Shown piece by piece: positions 42,301 through 54,300 of a DNA stretch of 64,000 nt. This DNA comes from Acanthaster planci (taxonomy: Eukaryota; Echinodermata; Asteroidea; Valvatida; Acanthasteridae). The DNA is taken from NCBI RefSeq assembly GCF_001949145.1, contig NW_019091468.1, positions 262,580 to 326,579 of the forward strand, given 5' to 3'. The notes beneath the pieces were generated by a model, which did no database searches, had not been told where the DNA came from, and saw only the letters and a list, made by a program, of their open reading frames with translations. The stretch's first letter is position 1. Every line of letters begins with the position of its first letter. The position numbers were made by a program, and so were the translations under genes.

Positions 42301-45300
42301 GCCCAGGTTATCTCACACACTTTCAGATCGTGCACCAAATGTATCCCTAGCTATTTACATTCTACACACATCAAATTCAAGTTGATGGTGTGTGGCGCCG
42401 TATTTCAGCCAAATATAACCAGAACACAGGGTCAGCATATTTTAAAGTATACCCCAAGAACAAGGACGAAAAAATTCCGTAAGCCAGCAGCACCTTGGCT
42501 GTCAGCCAGTAATTGGTTAAAAAAGCTTACACGGACAGAGAAGTTACAGAAAAGTAAAGTTACAAGAATCATCCACTTCAGGCATACCCTCACTGGCAAC
42601 AATTACCAGTACAAGATCAGCCATACTAGAAATGTCATTAGAAATATTAGAAGCGTTGTACATGTATGTTCCCCATCCACACTGTAAATAATTCATTTGT
42701 GGAATATGTTAGCGTGTATATAGATTACCAAAAATGGGTCACTTGGGAGACATTCCCATAAGAACGTGCACAAATTTTATTGTCCCATAATTAAATAAAT
42801 GTACGTAAATCTGATCTAAACCAAACTTTGTACGTTTTCAATTGAGACCCTAATCTATCATCTCTCAAAATTTGGACACAGTAAAATTCGGCCTCCTTCT
42901 GGTAGCTGGGGCATTAGAGAGACATTGAAATGTCTCCCTCATGACCGATGTCTCCCTAAGGTCGAAAAATTTACCACGAAATGTCTCTCTAATGACCCAT
43001 TTATGACGCGTTGATATAGTGCATTCCAGTACAACCAGACTTTTAATGCGCTTAACACAACATCTCTGCTCACTGGGCCCAGAAACATTGCTACCAGGGT
43101 CATTCTATAAATTTGGCCAGGGTCCAAAGTGTGACATATTTCCGTCCCTGTTACCTCTGACATGTATACCATCTGACATGTTTGACAAGGGATGTATCAC
43201 TGACATTGATTTCAAACTATTATTATTTGTTTGGCAGGTAATTTGAAGTACTTAGTCAGTCTTGGAAATTAAACAATGAGTTCTAAACATTTAAAATCAT
43301 ATGCCAGACGTGACAGGGATGGGAAACATTTGGACCCCAAGTCTATAGAATGACCCATCAATAATCCCATCTCCCTGGGGAGCATACAACCATTGGTGTG
43401 ACCATTTCATGAGTTACCAGGTTGACCGATCACAGATGATCCTTTCTACCCTCATGGGTACCCATGCACTCCTGGGTGGAGAGATGCAAATGAAGGTCAA
43501 GTGATTTGTCCAAGGTCACACCGAATGCCCCAAAGCTAGACTACACACCCTTTGGGTGATCAACAAGCATGCCCACACTCCATGCTACCCTATTAACCCT
43601 CCTATGGTTTTACAGCACAAATGTCCACAGTCACTGGTGTGNNNNNNNNNNNNNNNNNNNNNNNNNNNNNNNNNNNNNNNNNNNNNNNNNNNNNNNNNNN
43701 NNNNNNNNNNNNNNNNNNNNNNNNNNNNNNNNNNNNNNNNNNNNNNNNNNNNNNNNNNNNNNNNNNNNNNNNNNNNNNNNNNNNNNNNNNNNNNNNNNNN
43801 NNNNNNNNNNNNNNNNNNNNNGGTGTTTACCAAATGACCCAAAGAGTGACTTCAGCATAGGAGGGTTACAGGAAAATCTCTGCTGGGCAAACAAGCTCTT
43901 CCAACTATACTGTAGTATACATGTAACAAGAAATTGAAGGAAGCTACATCTATTGTAACATTGATAGGTACTTACAGCTCCCACGTGATTGAAAGATTGA
44001 CAAAATCTCCTCCCATAGGAATCTTGGTCAGTCGGTTGTTCTGCAGACTAATACTGAGTGTTGACGTTATATGAGCCAGGGAACCATCCTCGATGTATGC
44101 TATCTCATTGTAGGCTAGATTTAGACCACTGGACAGTGGACAATCCTCAAATGTCGTTTTGAGAATTCGACCAATTTTATTGCTGCTGAGACCACTAAGA
44201 TAAGAAAGTATACAAAGCAATTGAAAAAATGTATCAACTACATTCAACATTTGCCAAGATTTGCTCACCAGCTGCAATATTTTGTACACCACAGCCCAAA
44301 CATGAAATCCAAATGAATCTGAGTTTAAAAATGCTTGACTCTCAGTAATTCAGCATTGGTAGTAGAAAGACAAAGGTCTTCACTCACAGGTTTGCAAGAG
44401 ATGTGCAGCCATCAAATGCCGAGTCTGGTATGACATCAATCTCATTACTCCCCAGCTGAAGCCAATTCAGTGAGGTCAAATTACTGAATGGGTTCTCATG
44501 CAGGAAGTAAAACTCGTTACTACTAAGGCCACTGCAAAATTTTGAGATAAAAAGACAAGACTATTAGTCAGATTTCTTTCCAAGACCAAAAATGATACAG
44601 GATTTTCAAAGATAAGCAGGTGAACTGTTATAACTTTGCCTCTAACCAAAATTTCGTTTCTGAAACTTTGGAACAATGGCTTTGGTAGCCTTTAAAATCC
44701 AACAAAATAGCCCTCATGCAATAATGTTTCAAAACAAGAAGTCTAATGACTTTTCCCAAAAAGATTCTTGATTCTTGTGTAGTAAAAAATAGCTAATTCT
44801 TACTCACATGTGGGATATATCAACAGGGAAGGCATCATTTTCCACAGAAATGATGTGATTACTTGACAGATAAAGACCTCTTAGAGTTGTTACATTGGAA
44901 AATGCCCCAGCCAGTAAAAAAGTCAAGTCGTTTCCAGAGAGATACCTGCAGATAGATACAAGAAATGAAGCAACTTGATAATTTCGCTTGCACAAGGGCA
45001 TGCCTTTTGACTGTGTACCTACATTAGAGATTGAATGCTGTGTCATTTTGAAAATTTTGCCATACGGGAATTTAATTTGCAGGCATTTGAGAACTCGTTT
45101 CTCAACGAGAAAGGGCCAGGATTTGATAATCTGAAGAGTCTTTTTGCAAAATTACCTTACCTGCTTAATGTGTACTACAGAGAATACAAATGCATGTAAG
45201 TTTCAATTAGTTAATGAGGTCCACAAAGTTTCTTTTTCCCCTAATTTTTCTCTGAGAAAGGTTCAGCCTTGAAGGCGCACAAAAATGCTCGAGCTGAATA

Positions 45301-48300
45301 ATCCAGTCGGGAAGACTTAAGAATTTATAAATTGCACACATTTATTATTCATATCAAGCCACAGGATTAGAGTACTAACAGTGGCGTAGCTAGGATTTTA
45401 CTAGAGGTTACACAAAGGGGGCACCAACATCTTTTGGGGGGCACCAGCTTTCAGTGGTGCAGTTTATGGGGGGCAAGCTTTCATTGGCCTTGTTCAATAT
45501 CCATTCAGTATTGCAAAGCATGATTTTTATCTTGTTGTTTTAGAGGGAGGCACATCCCCCCCGGGCTACGCCCCTGGGCATTAATTACCCTCTGATGCAA
45601 AAGTTTCAGTACCTGAAGCAAACACCAATATTTCAAAGAATAAATAAAAGGAACATCTAAACTAAACTTACAAATATCGAAGGCTCTGGACTCTTTCTTG
45701 CAGCTGCACAGCAGGTGGAACATACATGAAGTAGTTGTTGCTCATTTCCCTGTTTCACAAAGTGAAAATACCTTTCAGTATGTAAAAAGAAATTCCCACA
45801 TTTCCTCACAAGTGCGCAAGTTACTTTTTTTCAAACATGACCCATAGTCTTTACTACCCTAAGAAACGATTTTTGTGATTTTGAAAATGATCCAAATCCC
45901 TTCAGCCTTCCCCAATATAGTAACCTAGGATTTAATGAGCTTCATCCAAGACTGCCAAAGATGTATCTCAATTCTCTGGAGGTGCTGTGTGTTACAGGAG
46001 AGAGAGATAACTGCTTGGTAAATAAGCTCCCTATCTTTCTGACCACCCACAAAGGACATTTCTTCCCAATACTCACAGTCTTGTCAGAAAGGTCAGACAC
46101 TGGAAGGCACTCTGATCCAGTGTCTCATCTCTGAGGTGATTGTTGTTTAGGTTCAGTTCCTCAAGGACAGTCATATTGCACAGGTCTTCAGCATTAACCC
46201 CCTTGATTTTGTTCATGTGCAGGAATCTGCAGAGGGCAGCCATTTCAGGAGGAAGGTTAGTACTTTGTTCCCTCTCTCTTTCAACTGCTTGACTGGATTC
46301 ATTTAATTTCCACTGATTTTGAGATTTTCAAAAGCTTCCCAAACAATTTTTTGGTTTCCAAACATATCCTACTGTTTGCATGATATCCTCAATCTCATGA
46401 ATATGCTGGCTATAGTAAAATCGGTCTTTCAACTGGACAGCTGGAGTAGAGACGGGCAAGTTGCACTAGCTATCATAGGAAGAGAATCTTTAGCCTTCAT
46501 AAGCAAGTACTAAATCTATCTGCCAGTGCAGCCTGCTGCTAGCTCAGCACAACCTTGCATTAAGTGAACAAGATTACTGGCAGGATGCCAAAAAATGTTG
46601 ACTGCCATAATTCCTCCACTCCAGGATTACAGCATATCACATCAAACATGACCAATGAGAGCGATCCTGTAGAATCAGCTAAGGGGACACCTCAAAAGTT
46701 GGAACGTTCCTGTTCGTATTGGAACATTCCTGTTCCTGCTGGAAATTAAATCCCAATTATCTTTGGAACGAGCTGTTCTTCCGTTAGCATGCATGTATGA
46801 TGTGTGATTCTAAGTACGAAAAGCAGGTACTTTCAACAGCAACAAGTAATGTTGTCATTGGAATCTTCTTTGGCATTCCAATGTCAGAAGCTCCCTGAAA
46901 GGAGGCCAGAGTTGCTCATTCACCTGATATATATTCTGTATCTACGGTGGTTCTGCAGTAGACATACAATGGTACAGTTCAATCAAAATACAACTCTCTA
47001 CTTGTAAGAGAGGAAGCAAAAATTCACTCAATATGGAAGTTTCACAATAGTACACCACCAAGAGTTTGCGGCATGTTGGCCGATCACAACGTGCAAAATG
47101 TGTCTACCCTTTCCTGATATGCATTGCCAGTCGACACATCCGGACATGTCAACCCATTCAAATGCGCATTGCGTACAGTGACCACTGCATTGCAAAAATG
47201 GTGGCGCACTCTTGAAATGCCAGTATTTGGAGCAAAAAATGTTCTTGGACCACCAATTCCAACTCACAGCTTCTTCAGGTTGGGAATCTTTGCGAACGGT
47301 TCATGTATCGTCAGCCGGTAGTTGTACAGGGTCAGGGCATTGACAAACTGGTTGACATGTAATTCTGTGACGTTGGTGATCAAATTATTGTCTATGTGCC
47401 TGAAAATGGTAAAAAATGAAAAGCAAAGCTATCTGTAAGTTGAAATTTGAGTAGACCACTACAACTCATCATCAAAAAACACGAGAAAAAAAGTTTAATA
47501 AGCCTCCTCAAAACCTGAGTAAACCACTTGATAAAACTGCTATAAGAACGTTTCAAGTCACCGACCAACTATACTTCTTCAACTGTTTGTCCATGTGTTT
47601 TATGGAAGAATAAACATACAAGGGAAACGAGAAGTTCTGCACCTGTTACAGTAAATTAACAGCTTTTCATAGTGCAGGAACATTTGCTGTTGAAGGTTTC
47701 GGGCAATGACTTGGAAATGCATCTCTTCTGAACATTACAAGAAGTTCAGGTCTCTTGATTCACCTAAGAAAAACATGGAGCTGCAAACGGTGATCCTATT
47801 ACAATTTACACCTCTTGCAACTAACTGCCTTCTTTCCAAGAGAGAAATCTTTTCCTGAAGGTTCCACAAGACCTTTCTTGGCTCAATTAACCATCATAAG
47901 TATACTCAGCACGCACATCCATGTGGGCACAAAAGATCATTTCAAACATCAGCAATCAGGTTCCATCAAAATCCACACAATGAGCTAACTACCAAGAAAA
48001 ATTCAAGCTAAATATATTTCCATCCTAGGCTGGTTATTATGGAATGTCACAAACGCAAACACGTTACAATGTACATATCAAGACTCACAGGTCTGCCAGC
48101 TGATCGTATGTCTCTTCAGACAGGACAGCATGAGGGAAGTAGGGCAGTGCATTAGAACTGACATATCTGCAAAAGAAAACCAACAATTCACAATCTGATT
48201 CGAACAGTAAACAACTGCAGTCGTGCAACCCTTTGCTGTAGGGGGCACCATCAAGAAAGACTTTAAAAATGGAATTCAATACGTAATTCAAAAGAAATGA

Positions 48301-51300
48301 AACAATGTCAGAATTTAACAGCTTGTGGCTAGGAGAGTTTGTAAATCCCAAAGTTTTGCCTCTTTTGCTAGGAAATCTTTCCTGTAGATTTTATATACTC
48401 AAGCAGCTTTAGTATGCCACATCTTTCTTTTTTCTTCTACTGGCAACCTTGGAAAGATTAAGCTCCCAAGGTAACGAGCATGGCTGTGTACTTACAACTC
48501 TGATTTAGTATGCCACATCTTTCTTTTTTCTTCTACTGGCAACCTTGGAAAGATTAAGCTCCCAAGGTAACGAGCATGGCTGTGTACTTACAACTCTGTA
48601 AGGTTGCCTCCAATACCAAGGAAAGCATTGTACTGAATGCTGGCCAACTTCAAATCCTGCTGATTATGCAAGATGCTGTGCAGAAAAATACAACAGAAGT
48701 GATTCTTTTGACGGACAGTTGACTTAATGATTTGCTACTTGAAATTCAAAATATTGTGCAAAGTTGCACAGCAGAGAGAATTGAACCACTCGTAATAGCT
48801 GTTGGACTTGTTCTTGACGGCCTCTTGAAACGATATTGCATAATACCGGCATTTCACAATGCGGTGCACCACAAAGAGGTTGCCACGTAGAGGCAGTGCA
48901 TTGTGGGAAAAACAGTCAACAGCGCAGGCTTCAGTTTGCATGGGGAACTTGCATAGTTTCCACTGTTTGTGTGGATTGAAGATACGGGAGTGTTAAGAGT
49001 ATCAGAGTCAAATTCATAGAAAATGGTGCAATTTTTGTAAGGCACAGAATTCCCAGAACAATCACCCTTTTCCTCAAGTTGTCTTATCACATTTTTGCTC
49101 AAATGCAAATCGTGGTGAATCCACCACTTTCTGTCAACCATAAACTTCACAAATGGCCTCTCTATGACAACCTCTTGGTGGCGCACTGTATGTAAGTTGC
49201 CCTAATTTGCGAAAAAAGGGATCATTTGCCACTCTCCCCTCTCCGGTGACACCCTGCTGTTTCTACTTAGTTTGGGGGAATGATGAGGTAGTAAGTGTCA
49301 CTCACAGTGTCCTCAGAAATGGCAGATCCGTCACCGATTTGGCTTTTAAAATTTGAAGCCTGTTGTAGCTCAAATCCCTGCAAACACGAACCAGATACAC
49401 AAGTGGTTTAATGGAAGTCTAAATACCAGACAACTACCTGCTTCTGCAGGTGGATGTAATAAAGAAATATACAGGTGCGCTAGAGACAATCAAAGTCTAC
49501 AATCAACATGGCTGACATGCTCTCACTGACCCATGTTAACCAACGTACATCAGACAATGTCAAAGGCAACGGTGACGAGCACAGTATTTAAGTGGTAGAA
49601 AAGTCTTAAAAGGTTAATAGAAAACATGACAAAGGCAGCCACAGTGCTGAATATGCTTGATTACAACCACTATATATTGCACATAATGCCATTAATGCCA
49701 TTATAATGCCATTTGCTAAAGTGTTCACATTTATTCAGAGTGAAAGTAATCCGCCCCCGAGTTGAAGTGCACCCCCAAGCGGCAGAAGAAAGACAGATGG
49801 TAGTAAGTTTGCCAAGCAGGTTCTTGCACGCATTCTGCGTGTACGCATTGCAAAGACCATATACAAAAGTCAGCATGCTCTGCGTCAAACGCGCTATTTA
49901 TCACCATTATAAACACGCACCTGTGTGGTGAGTACCCCAAAAACATGCCCTCTTTTTTCTGCTTGGAGTGGATTAAGCCTTACTGATGCAATGCCTGATG
50001 TCTGGTTAACATGCAGCAAACAGTTATCTGTACCGCAGTAGTTACTAATCTCAGGGAAACCACACCATCAAGTGGTAGTTACTGATCTCAGGGAAACCAC
50101 ACCATCAAGTGGTAGTTACTAATCTCAGGGAAACCACACCATCAAGTGGTAGTTACTGATCTCAGGGAAATCACACCATCAAGTGGTACACTGAAATCTT
50201 ACTTAGCGTCTCATAATTAGGAACAATTCCCACTAGACATGCAAGAATGTTGCCTTAGGTCTAAAGTGGACCATTCATTCTGACATGTCAACTTTAGGAT
50301 GGAACGCTAGCATTCCACTGGGAGCAGTCCACCGGAATTCAAACTTTCCCAATCTTTTGAGACTGTTCTATATATGGGACCCTATGGCGATCACTCAAGC
50401 AAGTCTCTACCAACAAATTTCAGCACATGCAGGAACGTTATGCCTCAACACTCACAAGTGTAACAGTTGAGGGATCCTGTCCATGGTTTGAGGGGGCAGA
50501 TCATCCAGAGCATTCCGATGCAACTCTCTGTGAAGAACGTACACCACAAATTTACCTTTCAAATACTCTTTCTGAAACTGACACTATGTGATGCGGGCCT
50601 CTAGGATATCTTGGGTTTCCATAAAGAATTGATGAGAACTATGACACAGTACAGACTAGATGATTGACACACATGTACCTCATCACAGCACCAAAGATCA
50701 ATAGACCTTGTACGGGGAAGACATTTTTCATCATGTAATTCCCTGAATCTATCATATTTAATGTAAGATGGTAAATGGAGTGGTGCCAGACTATTTGGGG
50801 TTCCAAACCTCACTTCCAGGGCTTTTAAATGTAGCTTAAAACTTTTAGAAAATTTATCAAATATTGTAAACGATTAAAAATGTTAAACTGGCATTAATTG
50901 GCAACAAACTTTTACTTCGTTGCCGATATTTTTACTCTAAGGTTCCAAAAATGACAAGTTAACCTCACTTTCAATTCAAGATGGCTGACACAGGAATACA
51001 GTCAATTTCATTGCAGTGATGTATGTCTTCCAGCATCCCCAATGAATGTGTTTGTTGCAGGAATAAATTTCATCAACTGACATTCAAACTCGCATCCAAA
51101 TCCCCCCAATTTACACATTCCTCCAATTTCACAAGTGAATTCAATGTGAAACAGTCCAGACCGAGGGAAACGGGTACATGTATTTATACTCACAGAATCT
51201 TCAGGTGTTGCAGCTGTCTGAGGGCTTTTGGTGCAACATAATTTATCTGGTTGTTGCTTAGATTACTAATAAACAAGACAAGGAAACAATTTCATTGTGG

Positions 51301-54300
51301 CAAATGTCCTCAAATCAAAGAGGATGGTTCATTTTTTTAATCTAGGATTGCAAATCGACTCATACAAGTACGTGGTGACTTAAACCGACTAACTCAGACC
51401 TGGGGCCAATTTCACAGAGCTGCTCAAGCTTACAATTGGGCATGATGACTGGTGATGTGTCTGATCTTGTGTCTGGTTTTAAGACTGGTCTCATGACTGA
51501 TCTTGTGACTGGTATTGTGACAGTCTCAGTTACAACACAGAACCAAGTGACTGATGACAACTGTAAAAACTTACAGATGTTGAATCACAGAGGACGCTAG
51601 GGGTAAGAGATTGCGTTTGGAGACCGAGGTGAGCTTGTTGAGGTCCAGAGACAAGAAGGTTAGGTTCTTCATGTTCTGGAGGGAATCGCTGGGAAACGTG
51701 GCCAGCTTATTCATGCTCAGACCACTGGGGAAGACAGTACAAGGGAAGAAATATTGCCAGACTGAAAACAACTATACATTTTGCATTTAAAGTTATGGGT
51801 TTAACTATTATCAATGACGAGAACCTTGATTTTCTGACTAATGTACACAAGGAAATACTCGCCTTGATTGAGTTATCCACTCCACCAACAGGTAGATGGA
51901 GTTATCCACTCCACCAACAGGTTGTGGAGTTATCCACTCCAACAAACGGTTGATGGAGTTATCCACTCCACCAACAGGTTGTGGAGTTATCCACTCCAAC
52001 AGCTTGACGGAGTTATCCACTCCACCAACAGGTAGATGGAGTTATCCACTCCACCAACAGGCTAATGGAGTTATCCACTCCACCAACAGTTTGATGGAGT
52101 TATGCACTCCACCAACAGGTTGATGGAGTTATCCTCTCCACCAACAGGTTAATGTAGCAACATTAAAGGAACACTGATTACCAGTGATGATGAATATGTG
52201 AAATGGAATGCGGAGAATGGGACACAATATCTTGGGTATACTTACAGGTACTGAATGTTGGTGTTGGCAAAGAATCCAGAGGGAAGCCAGTTAATGGTGT
52301 TCTCCATCAGGCTCCTGATGGAGGGTAACAGATAGGGTGACAGATAGGTGTACCAACAAAGACACACATGTGCTTACAGACTGAACAAAAATAACTTGAA
52401 AAGGAAAGGGTTCTTAGCAGTGTAGATTGTATGTTTTTTAAGTCAAGATTTTTAGGAACTTAAGTGGAAAAATTTCTTTAGCATGAAAAACCAAAAATGT
52501 ACAAACATGAATTATGACAGAATTCCATCCATCTAAAGCTACTGGGTTTCACAGAACTTACACTCTTTTCAGCGTTTTGGCAAATGTAATGGTTTTGTAG
52601 GTGGACGGAGACAGGTTAATCTTGTTCCTTGTCAGATCCCTGCAAGAGACACACATGTACCGTAGAATAACATTGCTAGTTTGCCACTGACATAAGGAAC
52701 AGTTTGTGTACCCGACACGCTAGTTCCATCCCTTGGGCTCATAGACTACAGCAATTTTCAGTTACAGTGCAAGAAATAACGTGTTGTAAAAAAATACGTT
52801 TGAAACATTCTCTCAGAGCTCTGAGGACAAAGAAAATACTTACAGCTGCTCCAAACTTGTGCAGTTTGACAGGTCAGGAAAGGTTGATATGTCCGTGTTG
52901 TGTATTGTCCTGGAGAAAGAAATGAAATAAAACCATTCATTTAAACTGTGAGAAAGTCTGACTCACCTGTCTGACATGCTGCAGTTATACCGACCAATGG
53001 AATGAGTCTGCATCCATAACCATGATTTTAATATTTTGCTATAATGAAGCCAAATTTTACAGCTCTGAAAACCATTATTTTGTACCCATGAAATTCACAA
53101 GTTCTTCTCTAACTAACTGGCATGCAGCTTGGACTTTGATAAAAAACTGAGGACATTCCAACCTTTACAAGACTTTGTGCAGCATTTTGCATGCCTGACA
53201 CTAAAGACTTCAACAACTTACAATTCTGTGAGCTTAGTGAGAAGGCCGAATGCATTTCTCTCAAGATGTTTAGGACCTCCAACAATGGTTCTACAAGAAG
53301 AAATAATCAATGATAATGTCGATAATAAAACAATCTATCACAACAAGTTACAACGAACTGAGCAATGTCAACAACTTCCAATGAACTAGTAAGATTACTT
53401 TCTTGTCCTACTTACAATACTCAATACAATAAGGCTCTTCTAAATTTGCCAAATCTGAATGTGACTTGTCCAAATCTCAGTATAGTAATTTTTATTCATT
53501 TTAGTCTGTCTAAATGCCACCAACGATAAGACACTCAAATTAGCAAGCAAACACAGGAGTTCTACTCACATATCTGTGGTTTCTGGGTTGAACATCTCCG
53601 CAGTAATGTTATCAAAGTTCATATTCTTCAGAATTCTACGGTTCGTTCGTTTACAAGAGAAAAAGACAAAAGGATGCAATACAGTGAATCAAACAAAATG
53701 CAGAACAAACAAATTAACCCTAACACTCCTCAGTCCTCCAAAAGGTGAAGGATTCAGGAGGGTTAGGGTTAATGATCGGTATTGTGCTGAATGCACTGAA
53801 AGTGGGAACATTGACATCTGATGAAGTCAGTGTTCGAGTCCGCTCTATGAGTACGACCATTCTGTAGATGCATGAATTGCTCTGTGCCAATTATGCAGAA
53901 GTTTTGCAGATTTTGAAGTTACCCCCACTCTTTGCAACCATATTTTCTCCAAAGACGGGAAGATATTTCTCACAATCCCCTTCTGAAGATTAATCTGGTT
54001 TAGAGGCCCACTGCAATAATACACATTATTAAAAATTAAATTTGATTAGCACAGCACCCACAGCTTAATGAACTTAGCCAGCCAGCCGACCCCTGCCAGC
54101 TCAGTGGTTGAGTGATAAGACACCTGAACTGCAGTTTAGAAGGTCATAGGTTCACGTCCAACCTGAGAAAGCTGGTGAATATTTTCACAAGCCCTGAGGC
54201 GAGACTGACCACTCTACGGAGTAATAGACATGGCTGACTGAATGACAATACTAATATAAAATTTAGTACCTCACTGACGTAAAAATTAAATCTTATATCT

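Noticed and set aside
48735-49186. Minus-strand open frames of 68 and 110 codons
   Set aside because: Intronic, no splice sites in phase with the flanking LRR exons and no motif.
53571-53635. Stronger-looking acceptor at 53,635 for the fourth coding exon
   Set aside because: Using it gives a length that breaks the reading frame relative to the preceding exon; the acceptor ten bases further in keeps one frame to the stop codon.
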